Positions 29,101 to 37,156 of a stretch of 64,000 bases of DNA are shown here, piece after piece. Under the pieces are notes generated by a model that was not told the origin of the DNA, did not search any database, and was given only the letters and a program-made list of their open reading frames with translations. Both the position numbers and the translations under genes were made by a program. The stretch is from assembly GCF_017874035.1 (NCBI RefSeq), contig NZ_JAGGKV010000004.1, positions 124,001-188,000 of the forward strand. Reading direction: 5' to 3'. Source of the stretch: Paenibacillus aceris (GTDB taxonomy: Bacteria; Bacillota; Bacilli; Paenibacillales; NBRC-103111). Position 1 is the first letter of the stretch; every line of letters starts with the position of its first letter.

Positions 29101-31324
29101 TTTTGATGTAAACAATTCCGCCTTTATCCGCGCTATCAAAGTACCAGCCGCTTGCCGCTGCCGCCAGTTCCGTTTTGCTTGCATACTCCGTATAAGCGGA
29201 GCCGCCAACCGCAACGCTTGCCGGTTTCGCATGCATATGAATTTGGAATTGGTTCGTACGCGCTGCCAGCTTGCCATTGTAGTCGCCAACGCTTGCTCCT
29301 ACTTGAACCTTCAAGTCACCTGTTCCGGTTTCCGGAGCAATCGAAGTAATTAACGTTTTCGCGAATTTGCCGCTGCGGTGCTCTCTAGATACCCCATCAT
29401 CCTCGTACATCGTGAATGAGGAAGTTTTGTAAGGATAGATATCATACGTAATCGGATTCGGCGGTACTTGACCGTCGTAAAGCGTTTCCGGATACATTGG
29501 AATAATCGCGCCTGCTTTGACGAGAAGCGGCAAACGGCTAAGCGGAGCGCTGTATTCGTCCAGCATTTTGGAGCCGTAATGCTCTGTACCCGTCCAGTAG
29601 TCAATCCATTTGCCTTTCGGCAAGTAAATGCCGTTTCTTACCGACGTATCCTTGTAAACCGGTGCAACGAGCAATGACTGCCCGGACATGAATTGGTACT
29701 GTGTCAATGTGTTCTTCGTATTCGGATCGTTCGGGAATTCGTAAACCATGCCTCTGGTAAACGGTGCTCCCGACTCATAAGCTTCATTTAAATAGGTATA
29801 GAAATAAGGTGTCAAACGCTGTCTCAGCTTCAAAATATCACGGTTGTAACTTGTATAAGGCTCACCATAGCGCCATGGCTGCTTATCTACGGATGCCCAA
29901 CCGGACATACTCATAAGAATCGGTGTAAACGCTTTCCATTGTAGGTCACGAACATACGTCTGGGCGCTGCCGCCGAAGATCCCATCTACGTCACCGGTAG
30001 CGTATGTCATACCTGACAGACCGGCGCCAATCATCGAAGGGATATGGAAACGGATATATTCCCAGTTCCCGGATTGGTCTCCCGACCAAACTGTCGAGTA
30101 ACGCTGCGTACCTGCCCATCCGCCGACAGACCATACGAAACCACGATCGTTCGAGTTGTTTTCAACGCCATCATGAGCCTGTCTTGTTGCATCAAGAGCG
30201 AAATCATAGCCTGGTCCTACCCAAGCGACATCCAGCTTATTCAGACGAGTACCGGCTACACCAACTTCCGTTGCGATATTCGCAAGTCCGTTTTGAGTCC
30301 ACAAGCCGGTGTAAAAGCCCAAATCATGAAGCTTCTGCACCGTGTTTGGCAGCTGCACATACCCGCAGCCGTATCCATCGTTCGGCAGCAACCATCCGCC
30401 CGGCATGTCATTGTCACGGAAGCCTTGAGCCACTTTCAACACATCCGGCGTCGTCAGCTTATTCGGCTTGTTAGCGCCTGTGTTGCTTGTGTTATAACAA
30501 TCCGCATCCCCCATGCTCATCCCCCATCTGGGAATCAGTGAAGGCTTGCCTGTCAAATCTGTATAGCCGTTTAAAATATCCTTCATCGTATCGCCGTAAA
30601 AGTAATACGCGTCAAAACGGTTCTCATTGTGGGTCAATTGTGCAGGACTGCCGAAATCGTATGTACCGTCTTGGAACGTGTTCCGCAGAACGCCATAACC
30701 AGCCGTGCTCAGATAAAAAGGAGACGGATTGGAGACCGTGCCGCTGCCCCAGTCGCCAAAGTTTTTGGAGATCTTAATCGTTTTGTCACGGTGAGAGAAA
30801 AATCCATTTTGCATCCCTCCGCCGTAGTAATATTCATCGGCTCCTCTGACAAGCTTCTGAGTTGTCGAGGAAGAGCTATAGTTTAATGGTGACTCCTCTT
30901 GCCATACGACAGTTGCATTGTCGCTCTTGTACATCGCGAATTTGAACGGGCTTTTGTATGCTCGTAAAACGAACTTGCCCGTTACCATTTTGTAGTAGCT
31001 GCCTTCATCTGACCAATCCACAGCTACCGGACCGAAATCGTCCTTCACGACAATCGGCTCTTTAGGCGTTTGCGAGCTTTTGCCAGCCAGCGTTTGAAAA
31101 TTACCGCCTACGCCAAGCCAGATCCGCACCATATCATCGCGGTTAAAAATAACTTTTACCTTATCGGTGCCGGATGTAATCGTAAACGTCTTCGCATCTG
31201 TTTTCTCGAAATTCGTGATGTCGCCAACCGCTGCTGCATGTGTCGTTGTCCCACCTAAACATATGATCGCTACTACGAACATCAGGCAAAAAACAAAACC
31301 AAAAGCATGTTTAAGCGTCTTCAC
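26165..31324 (-). CDS. Secreted GH31 alpha-glycosidase (alpha-GalNAc-ase candidate) with four CBM32, cohesin and dockerin
   Basis: The start is GTG 31324 with GGAGAG 8 bases upstream. It has 1719 residues; the signal peptide ends near THAAA. The GH31 region (about 30-690) has the N-terminal sandwich, PRWGMSMGD, KLDVAW (Asp365, candidate nucleophile) and WSGDQSGNWE (Asp416, candidate acid/base), then the proximal and distal sheets. Four F5/8C (CBM32) modules lie at about 777-921, 922-1063, 1063-1196 and 1290-1428, with Big2 at 1200-1285, then an Ig-like domain, cohesin (1520-1653) and dockerin (1660-1719). The nucleophile region lacks the usual DGNEP-type motif of GH31 alpha-glucosidases. Together with CBM32 richness and mucin-type neighbours, this recalls the GH31 alpha-N-acetylgalactosaminidases; that specificity is an inference. 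It is the first enzyme gene of the operon, 32 bases after the permease gene. Confidence 0.88.
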   Translation of the reverse strand: MKTLKHAFGFVFCLMFVVAIICLGGTTTHAAAVGDITNFEKTDAKTFTITSGTDKVKVIFNRDDMVRIWLGVGGNFQTLAGKSSQTPKEPIVVKDDFGPVAVDWSDEGSYYKMVTGKFVLRAYKSPFKFAMYKSDNATVVWQEESPLNYSSSSTTQKLVRGADEYYYGGGMQNGFFSHRDKTIKISKNFGDWGSGTVSNPSPFYLSTAGYGVLRNTFQDGTYDFGSPAQLTHNENRFDAYYFYGDTMKDILNGYTDLTGKPSLIPRWGMSMGDADCYNTSNTGANKPNKLTTPDVLKVAQGFRDNDMPGGWLLPNDGYGCGYVQLPNTVQKLHDLGFYTGLWTQNGLANIATEVGVAGTRLNKLDVAWVGPGYDFALDATRQAHDGVENNSNDRGFVWSVGGWAGTQRYSTVWSGDQSGNWEYIRFHIPSMIGAGLSGMTYATGDVDGIFGGSAQTYVRDLQWKAFTPILMSMSGWASVDKQPWRYGEPYTSYNRDILKLRQRLTPYFYTYLNEAYESGAPFTRGMVYEFPNDPNTKNTLTQYQFMSGQSLLVAPVYKDTSVRNGIYLPKGKWIDYWTGTEHYGSKMLDEYSAPLSRLPLLVKAGAIIPMYPETLYDGQVPPNPITYDIYPYKTSSFTMYEDDGVSREHRSGKFAKTLITSIAPETGTGDLKVQVGASVGDYNGKLAARTNQFQIHMHAKPASVAVGGSAYTEYASKTELAAAASGWYFDSADKGGIVYIKTPDMPTNQGFEVKVAGFAADTTPLTDATVISLPEPDNDPTKIVQGDIVATATSTDATSPLANALDGSTETVWSTKLDGSTPLPQAITLNLGTKFSVNKLKYLPRQYLGTDGIITAYNVYVSTDGTNFTKVATGTWNADKSEKTVTFPTAEAQYVKLEATAGVNGFAAAAELNVYRDGSVPTPLAIPKNQMTATAFSAQPGSEASKAIDGDSNSVWHTKWDGSDKLPQSIIINLGKVRNISQFRYAPRTDAGNGTIQTYNLYVSTDGTNYTQISTGTWTRNNIKKYVQFTPVDARYVKLEAVVAVGGFASASEIDVYETPQAPPVLGDILKGKPASADSSDPAYPASNANDGKLDTLWSANDASPGHVWSADLGKMHSIQGLEISFGQSDKVYKYKLEVREAGSSNWIQVLNRMNNTEASQVLKDTFGSQGRYVRITITGLPDASTKASIADVKLIGLPIIGTAPVTGVTLDRSALTMNVLDAPVALEATVMPLNAANTSVTWSSSNPAIAMVDERGVVSPKGAGTATITATTADGGFKATVDVTVTGQTGLVKIPQTQMTATAASFQAGNEPGLALDGDLSTWWHIKWFNVDPLPQSIILNLGGTYKISKLEYTPRQDAGNGTITAYNVYVSQDGEQYTKVASGAWLQNNVMKEVNFAPVNAAYIKLEATAGAGNFASASELNVYKLVEAPSLQTIAFDAASYEVNQGQSAAVKVTARYSDGTNQDVTASSAFESANPLFATVANGTITGVSQGETVVTATYGGKQTTAAVVVKVVAPQSPSTTLTGSSSVQSGQPITLTYGLNNVPQQVYAEDITLNYDPNVMEFVSADSLLPNLTIVTKVNEVPGKLRLIAASQGAGHAVTGNAQLFKLTFNSKALTVATTSTIDVTDTTLGNEQGNEFKALNSSLSVQVTPVPVGIPGDLNQDGKVSIGDLGMMAANYGKNSTSADWASVKHLDINNDGQIDITDLAFIASKIME

Positions 31325-31356
31325 CTCTTACACTCTCCTCTTCAAAATCAACCATT

Positions 31357-32205
31357 TTACCCTTTTAATGCGCCAGCCGTTATCCCTCCTGTAATTTGTT
31401 TTTGGAAAATACTATAAAACACAATCGTCGGACCCATAGATATAATCAGGGCAGCGAAGAGTGGTCCCCATTCCGTTCTGTACTGCATTTCACCCTGCAT
31501 AACCGCAATGGCTACCGGTATCGTATATTTGGATGGATCATTAATCAGCACAAGCGCAAACACATATTCATTCCAAATATTCAGCACGGTAATGATTGCC
31601 ACAGACATCATTCCCGGCTTGGCAAGTGGAAGCATAATCCGAAAAAAGATGCCATAGTGAGAAGCGCCATCCATGGAGGCGGCCTCTTCCAGTTCGCTTG
31701 GCAGCGATTTGAAAAAGCTGACCAAGACGAATACGGCAAACGGCACTGCTGTGACCATGTAGACTAAAATAAGGCCAATTAAATTGTTCGTTAGATGAAG
31801 ATCATTCAGTAAAAAAAATAGGGGGATGATGCCAAGAAATGTTGGGATCATCATGTAGGAAAGATACGAATAGTACAATAAGCCGTTTCCTCTGAACGTA
31901 AAACGCGCAATCACATAGGCCGTTGTAGCCGATAAGAACACTCCAAATATCGTGCTTACTAGAGTTACTACCAGTGAATTCATAAAATTATGACCAAAGT
32001 TATACTTTCCCCACACGTACGAAAAATTGGACCAGAGCAGAGGTAACTTCGGCAGATCCCACGGTCTTCCCAAGAAAAACTGCTGATTATCTTTCAAGGC
32101 GCTAAGGATCGTCCAGATGAGTGGATAAAGGACACATATCGCCCAAGCTATGAGAATGAATTTGAAAAACAGCCGGAATACAGGATTGACTATACCTTGA
32201 CTCAT
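31357..32205 (-). CDS. CUT1 sugar ABC transporter permease (MalG/LacG type)
   Basis: This 282-residue membrane protein has about six transmembrane segments. The cytoplasmic EAA loop (EAASMDGASHYGIFFRIMLPLAKP, about residues 175-200) docks the ATPase. It starts at ATG 32205, 13 bases after the partner permease, and the GH31 gene follows 32 bases later, so importer and enzymes are very likely co-transcribed. No ATPase gene lies nearby, as is common for Firmicutes CUT1 systems that share an MsmX-type ATPase. It probably imports oligosaccharides released by the operon's enzymes. Confidence 0.93.
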   Translation of the reverse strand: MSQGIVNPVFRLFFKFILIAWAICVLYPLIWTILSALKDNQQFFLGRPWDLPKLPLLWSNFSYVWGKYNFGHNFMNSLVVTLVSTIFGVFLSATTAYVIARFTFRGNGLLYYSYLSYMMIPTFLGIIPLFFLLNDLHLTNNLIGLILVYMVTAVPFAVFVLVSFFKSLPSELEEAASMDGASHYGIFFRIMLPLAKPGMMSVAIITVLNIWNEYVFALVLINDPSKYTIPVAIAVMQGEMQYRTEWGPLFAALIISMGPTIVFYSIFQKQITGGITAGALKG

Positions 32206-32218
32206 ATGAAAAACTCCT

Positions 32219-33172
32219 CTACGTTAATTCAATTGTTTCTCTCTTCATCAGCCTCTGAAGGGTTGCTGTCGTTATTAAAGAGAGAACCAAAATGAGGACG
32301 CCAATCGCAGACGCATAACTGAACTTGCCGAATTTGAATGCATTCAAATACAAATAGGAGCCCATGACCTGTGTGGCATTATCCACTCCGCCTTCGAAGG
32401 TCATAATCGTTACGATGACGAACGATCCGTTGAGTGTCGTCATAACAATCCATACCACGGAAGTCTTGATTTGCTCCCACGAAAGGGGAAGCGTAATCAA
32501 CCAAAATTGATCCCATTGTGACGCTCCGTCAATGTCAGCTGATTCAAATAATGACGATGGAATGCTGAGAATACCGGCGACCAGTAAAATAATCGTGAAG
32601 CCAATACCTGCCCAGATCGAAGGCGGCAGCAGCGCGAATATCGACCATTTATCGCCTAACCAGGCGAAATCAAACTTCTTATCTGTAAATAAGGAGATGA
32701 AAGAATTCAAAAATCCAAGGTTCGGATTATACACATAGCGCCAGAGAACCCCGACGACAACAACGGAAAGCACGTTAGGCAAAAAGAAAATGATACGATA
32801 AAAACCTGAGCCTCTGATGTTGAAACGAGTTAGCGCTAGCGCGAATAACATGGACAAAACCATAAAACCAATGACTTTACCTACGACCAGAATATAATCG
32901 TTTCGAATTGTCTTTAGGATCACACTGTCATCCATCATATCCTTGAAATTTCCAAGACCGATAAAGTTATAGGTTTCGGATCCGCCCGACCAATCAAATA
33001 AGCTAAGATAAATACCTTTAAACATCGGATAAACGGTAAACACGAGATATAGAAGCAAAGTTGGAAGGATAAAGGAAAGAATGAACATATTCCGCTTCAT
33101 CTTTGCGGTACCGATTCTCTCACTTGCTTTCCGCTCTATTTTGGCCGTTGCGGTTGTCTTGCTCACTTTCAT
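32219..33172 (-). CDS. CUT1 sugar ABC transporter permease (MalF/LacF type)
   Basis: I start it at ATG 33172, placed 5 bases after GGAGG; 317 residues. A Lys-rich N-terminus precedes six predicted transmembrane segments (FILSFILPTLLLYLVFTVYP first). The EAA-type loop is SSLFESADIDGASQWDQFWLITLP (about residues 205-228). It forms the heterodimeric channel with the adjacent MalG-type permease. It lies 81 bases after the binding-protein gene. Confidence 0.93.
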   Translation of the reverse strand: MKVSKTTATAKIERKASERIGTAKMKRNMFILSFILPTLLLYLVFTVYPMFKGIYLSLFDWSGGSETYNFIGLGNFKDMMDDSVILKTIRNDYILVVGKVIGFMVLSMLFALALTRFNIRGSGFYRIIFFLPNVLSVVVVGVLWRYVYNPNLGFLNSFISLFTDKKFDFAWLGDKWSIFALLPPSIWAGIGFTIILLVAGILSIPSSLFESADIDGASQWDQFWLITLPLSWEQIKTSVVWIVMTTLNGSFVIVTIMTFEGGVDNATQVMGSYLYLNAFKFGKFSYASAIGVLILVLSLITTATLQRLMKRETIELT

Positions 33173-33253
33173 ACTTTCCTCCAATCTAAGCTGCTGAATG
33201 ACAATAAGGGAATCCGAAGCATTCCCTTATTATCATTCCAAACTTACTATTGC

Positions 33254-34645
33254 TTATTTTTTTTCTTTAGCGCGAATTTTATCAGTAGCCTCTTCCATAC
33301 GGTCTGACCACTGCTGCGGTGTAATTTCACCTTTCGTAAGAGCTAGCGTTGCGTTGTTTCTTGCTGTTACAAGTTCCTCAGGGATAACAATCTCAGGCGC
33401 AACAACCGTGTTTGGTGAGTTATAGAATTTAGCTGCTTCTTTCGTAAGCGCTGGAGCATTTGTTCCTTCAAGATCTGCCTTGATGTTAGCAGGGGCTTTG
33501 GAAAGCTCAGCCCATAATTTACTCTCTTTTTCTGTGAAAATGAATTGCATGAAAGCTTTGGCTGCCTCAGGATTTTTCGCTTTCTTCGCGATGGCAACTG
33601 TGGACGTGTAAGGATTCGCTACGAATTTGCCGCCTTTGTCTTGACCGATGGAAGGCAAGAATCCAAATTCAAATCCAGCTGGAATATCTTTCGCCATTTC
33701 ACTTTCAACCCAAATGCCTGTCGGTATGAAAGCCGCTTTGTGCTGCAGCCATTGTGTTTGGGAATCCGTGTGATTCAGAGCCGGTGATCCTTTGTCGATG
33801 AGCCCTTTGTCTCTCATCTGCACAATTCTGTCGAGAGATTTCATAACAGGCTCGCTCTTCCAAACACCCTTTTCGAGGGAATTAATCTTCTTGAAAATAG
33901 ATGTATCATAGTTGTTCATTGCAATAATCGTTGGGTCTAACAATCCGCCGTTGATGTAGTACGGATAAACCCCTGTATGGATATAATCGCTCATTTTACC
34001 ATCGGCTTTAATTTTCTCGCCTAAATCCATGAAACTTTGGAAGTCTACAGGCGCTTCCCAACCTTTGCTTTTGAATAATGCTTTATCGTAGAACGTTCCC
34101 CAGGAGCCGAAAACGAGCGGAACAGCGAATTCTTTGCCGGGTTTATACTCCTCAGGCTGAGCGATCAGAAGATCGAGAATCTTCTTCCCATCTACGTTTT
34201 TGGCATCCTTCAGCCAGTCCGTAATATCCATCAGTTGGTCATCTGTTACCATCTGTCGTGTATTGGAGCCAGCCCCGTCGATGTATACAAAATCAGGCGG
34301 ATTCCCTTGAATCCAACGTGGTTTCATTTGATCATTAATTTTTGCTCCAGCGGATTCCTTGATCTTCAAATCCGGATTCTGCTTTTGGAAATCAGCGATT
34401 GCCTGTTTCCACCATGCGTCGCCGTATCCGCCGACAAAGTATTGAATCTCAAAGTCACCCGTAAGCTTTGTTCCCGCAGGACTTGCGCTCGCAGCCGGTT
34501 TGGCGCTCTCCACCGGTTTTACACTGTCAGCCGGCTTTACCGACGCACTGGTCGTATTCGCATTGTTACTTCCACAGCCCGTTAACGTAAGTACAACAGT
34601 CGATACCAACATACCCCATGCCATTGCATTTCTTGGCTTCATCAT
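33254..34645 (-). CDS. CUT1 sugar-binding lipoprotein (family 1 solute-binding protein)
   Basis: Start at ATG 34645, with GGGAGG 8 bases upstream, gives 463 residues. The N-terminus is a lipoprotein signal (VVLTLTGC, Cys lipidation). A Ser/Ala/Pro linker is followed by a family 1 binding fold (FEIQYFVGGYGDAWWKQAIADFQKQNPDLKIK). It delivers sugar to the two permeases encoded next, and heads the enzyme operon. A candidate cre site lies about 100 bases upstream. Confidence 0.93.
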   Translation of the reverse strand: MMKPRNAMAWGMLVSTVVLTLTGCGSNNANTTSASVKPADSVKPVESAKPAASASPAGTKLTGDFEIQYFVGGYGDAWWKQAIADFQKQNPDLKIKESAGAKINDQMKPRWIQGNPPDFVYIDGAGSNTRQMVTDDQLMDITDWLKDAKNVDGKKILDLLIAQPEEYKPGKEFAVPLVFGSWGTFYDKALFKSKGWEAPVDFQSFMDLGEKIKADGKMSDYIHTGVYPYYINGGLLDPTIIAMNNYDTSIFKKINSLEKGVWKSEPVMKSLDRIVQMRDKGLIDKGSPALNHTDSQTQWLQHKAAFIPTGIWVESEMAKDIPAGFEFGFLPSIGQDKGGKFVANPYTSTVAIAKKAKNPEAAKAFMQFIFTEKESKLWAELSKAPANIKADLEGTNAPALTKEAAKFYNSPNTVVAPEIVIPEELVTARNNATLALTKGEITPQQWSDRMEEATDKIRAKEKK

Positions 34646-34742
34646 CGTAAAGACCTCCCTAGAGTTATGCGGAGCAAACGTGATTTGAAAGCATCCGCTT
34701 CTACTAATTTCCAATTCCTTTGTACATCTTTATCATAGTAAT

Positions 34743-34756
34743 TTTCACCGCTTTCA
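34743..34756 (-). promoter_or_regulatory. Candidate CcpA site (cre) upstream of the enzyme operon
   Basis: TGAAAGCGGTGAAA on the minus strand matches 13 of 14 positions of TGWAANCGNTNWCA. It lies 98 bases before the start of the binding-protein gene and downstream of the previous operon's terminator, where a promoter for the 34-kb operon must be. AACTGTAAATAGTT at 34771-34784, just upstream, has an outer dyad and may be a regulator site. A site of this quality can occur by chance; its position is the main support. Confidence 0.5.
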
Positions 34757-34813
34757 ACCATTGATAAAATAACTGTAAATAGTTAAAAAAGTATTGTCTT
34801 TTTGTACGTTGTT

Positions 34814-34852
34814 GTAAAAAGAAACAAGGCCAGGAATTAATTCCTGACCTTT
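34814..34852 (-). terminator. Intrinsic terminator after the sensor-linked binding-protein gene
   Basis: On the minus strand AAGGTCAGGAATT pairs with AATTCCTGGCCTT (one G-T/A-C irregularity) and is followed by GTTTCTTTTT. It separates the sensor block from the importer-enzyme operon. Confidence 0.8.
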
Positions 34853-34865
34853 GCCTAAATTGGGG

Positions 34866-36140
34866 TTAGTAACTTTTGTCGATAGCGATTTGCTGCAGCC
34901 GGTCAAGCGCTTGTTTAGGCGTCATCTGGCCGAGCAAAACAGTTTGCCCCATATTTCTGGTCGCGTTCAGAACGGCAGACCATGCGGGATTATTGATGGG
35001 GTAAAACTTTGCATTTTTAATAGAGTCCAAATTTTGCTTCATGGATGGATCATTAGCCGCCAATTTATTGCCTACTGTACGAATGGTTGGAAGAAAACCT
35101 TCCCGAAGAACGAATTCTTCGTAACGTCCATCCTCATAGATAAAATCAAGAAACTTGGACAACGCATCCTTGTTGGTATGGTCCGTTTTGAAAGACATCC
35201 AAACGTCCTGCACACCCAGCACCAAAGGCGTCTGCCCCTCCTTAACCGGGATTGGGCCTTTCCCCCATTTCAGCCCTGGGTACTCATGTGGGACGACGGC
35301 CTCAAAATAGTTGCCTGAGATCAGCATCCCTAACTTGCCGTTTCCTAGAATTCGCTGTTTTTCATCGCGTGTTGTCACCGCTGGTTCTGGATCCGTTAAA
35401 CCTTCTTCATACAGATTTTTTAGAAAGGTGATGCCTTCCACATTCTCAGGTGAATTAATCGCCCACTCGCCATCTTTCATCCAGCCACCGCCGGCACCAT
35501 AGAAAAAATACGAAAGATACGCCCAAATCTCATTATCCGTCAAATCGACGCCGAAACCGTCCACTTGTTTGGTATTTTTTATTTTGCGCGCATCCTCCTC
35601 TAGATCCTCCCACGTTTTTGGCGGTTCTGTAAGGCCAACCTCATTGAAAATATCTTTGTTATAATACAATTCGCGGATGGTCGTTACATAAGGTATCGTA
35701 TACTGCGTGTCATGCATTTTACTGCTTTCCAGAAGATATGGGTAAAACTTTTCCTTCAGTTCTGGGGAAAGAAGATCCTCCATGCTGTTGAGCAGTCCGT
35801 CCTTTGCGAAATGCGCGTAAATGTTCGTGAGCAGCAAGTCCGGAGGTTGATTGCGGCTGATCATGGTATTGGATGCACTATCCAGAATGTCCCAGTTAAT
35901 GACCTGCAGTTCCACCTTGATATTCGGATACTTCGTTTCGAATTCTTTCACTAGATTTTCAAAATATGGCTTCGTAGATGTGCTGTACTCAGCAGCCACA
36001 AACGTAATCGTCGCTTTCGCATCAGGATCGGCAGAAGCCGGATGGTGAACTTCCTCGTTGATGCATCCGGTGAGTAAAATGCCCGTAAGTTGCAGGAGCA
36101 TAAGCGACGAACCTATTTTTCTTTTACTTGTTCTGCTCAT
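34866..36140 (-). CDS. Family 1 sugar-binding lipoprotein linked to a two-component system
   Basis: It starts at ATG 36140 (GGAAGGGGGA upstream) and has 424 residues. The lipoprotein signal ends in LLTGC. The mature part has a family 1 fold (ITFVAAEYSTSTKPYFENLVKEFETKYPNIKVELQV). It has no permease partner next to it: it follows the membrane-anchored binding protein by 26 bases and ends at a terminator. That placement suggests it either feeds the sensor kinase upstream or lends a second specificity to the downstream permease pair. Binding-protein identity is sure; role is inferred. Confidence 0.9.
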   Translation of the reverse strand: MSRTSKRKIGSSLMLLQLTGILLTGCINEEVHHPASADPDAKATITFVAAEYSTSTKPYFENLVKEFETKYPNIKVELQVINWDILDSASNTMISRNQPPDLLLTNIYAHFAKDGLLNSMEDLLSPELKEKFYPYLLESSKMHDTQYTIPYVTTIRELYYNKDIFNEVGLTEPPKTWEDLEEDARKIKNTKQVDGFGVDLTDNEIWAYLSYFFYGAGGGWMKDGEWAINSPENVEGITFLKNLYEEGLTDPEPAVTTRDEKQRILGNGKLGMLISGNYFEAVVPHEYPGLKWGKGPIPVKEGQTPLVLGVQDVWMSFKTDHTNKDALSKFLDFIYEDGRYEEFVLREGFLPTIRTVGNKLAANDPSMKQNLDSIKNAKFYPINNPAWSAVLNATRNMGQTVLLGQMTPKQALDRLQQIAIDKSY

Positions 36141-36166
36141 TTTTTGATCCCCCTTCCGTCATATCA

Positions 36167-37156
36167 CTACTTTTCCACCAAAGGGAAGAGAAGCTCCTGA
36201 TTTTCTTGGGTGTACATGTTTTCTTTGGTTATGACATGGGCGTCTATATTCACTTTGGGGTTCACCTTAATACCGGATAAAGCCTGCACCGCTGTTTCAA
36301 CGGATAAATAGCCCATATTGAAGGGCTTTTGTACGATTGTGGCCTTAATAACCCCTTCTTCCAGAAGCTTAATCTCATAAATGGAACTATCAAAACCGAC
36401 AATTTTAATTTGATCTTCCCATTTTTTCTCTTTGATTGCCCTCGCCGCCCCTAACGTAGCCGTTTCATTCAATGTTGCAATACCCTGGATGTTCGGATAC
36501 ATAGCCAGCAGATGTCTTACCTGTTCGTAAGCCGCATCCTCTGTACCGTCAAACCCATAACTCCCCGCGAATTCAACACCGGGAAAATTAGCTATGGCCT
36601 CCTTAAACCCGCTCTCACGCTCCTTCTCGGCGATCGTCTGTTTATTGCCGCTAAGTGTCATCACACGAAATAATTTGCCGTTCTGTCCGCCTGCCAAAAT
36701 AATTCCGGCTTTTCTCCCCGCTTCGGTATTGTCGGTTGCAATAAGACTTGCTTCTGCACGGGTATGAATCGGCGAATCGATCAAAATGAGTTTCGTTCCG
36801 GACTCCGTTATTTTTAGGGCAGCAGGCCCAAGCTTCTCGTAATCTGTGGCTGCTAGAATGATAGCGTCAGGCTTCTTCACAAGCGCTTCATCCACATTCC
36901 GAATTTGTCCTGCGGTATCCGTCTCCGATACGGGTCCCGTAATATCGATATTTACAGCGAACTCTTTTGCTGCCGCTTTTATGCCTGTACTAACCATTTG
37001 CCAATAATCCGAGCGAATATTGTTCGTTTTTAAGACAACAGCGATTTCAAGCTTTCTTGGATTCGTAATACGCAGCATCTCCATGCTGGTTACTACGACA
37101 AAACCAATTATAATCACGAACAGTACAGCCAAGAAAACCGGCTTTTTAATGGCCAT
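36167..37156 (-). CDS. Membrane-anchored periplasmic-binding-protein-like sugar sensor protein
   Basis: Start ATG 37156 (AAAGGAG 6 bases upstream) overlaps the end of the kinase gene by 11 bases, implying translational coupling; 329 residues. One N-terminal hydrophobic segment (FLAVLFVIIIGFVVVTSM) without a lipobox anchors it. The rest is a type 1 periplasmic-binding/LacI-type sugar fold (LEIAVVLKTNNIRSDYWQ, PDAIILAATDYEKL, IVGFDSSIYEIKLLEEG). With kinase and regulator genes upstream it fits the binding-protein arm of a three-component sugar sensor rather than transport. Confidence 0.88.
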   Translation of the reverse strand: MAIKKPVFLAVLFVIIIGFVVVTSMEMLRITNPRKLEIAVVLKTNNIRSDYWQMVSTGIKAAAKEFAVNIDITGPVSETDTAGQIRNVDEALVKKPDAIILAATDYEKLGPAALKITESGTKLILIDSPIHTRAEASLIATDNTEAGRKAGIILAGGQNGKLFRVMTLSGNKQTIAEKERESGFKEAIANFPGVEFAGSYGFDGTEDAAYEQVRHLLAMYPNIQGIATLNETATLGAARAIKEKKWEDQIKIVGFDSSIYEIKLLEEGVIKATIVQKPFNMGYLSVETAVQALSGIKVNPKVNIDAHVITKENMYTQENQELLFPLVEK

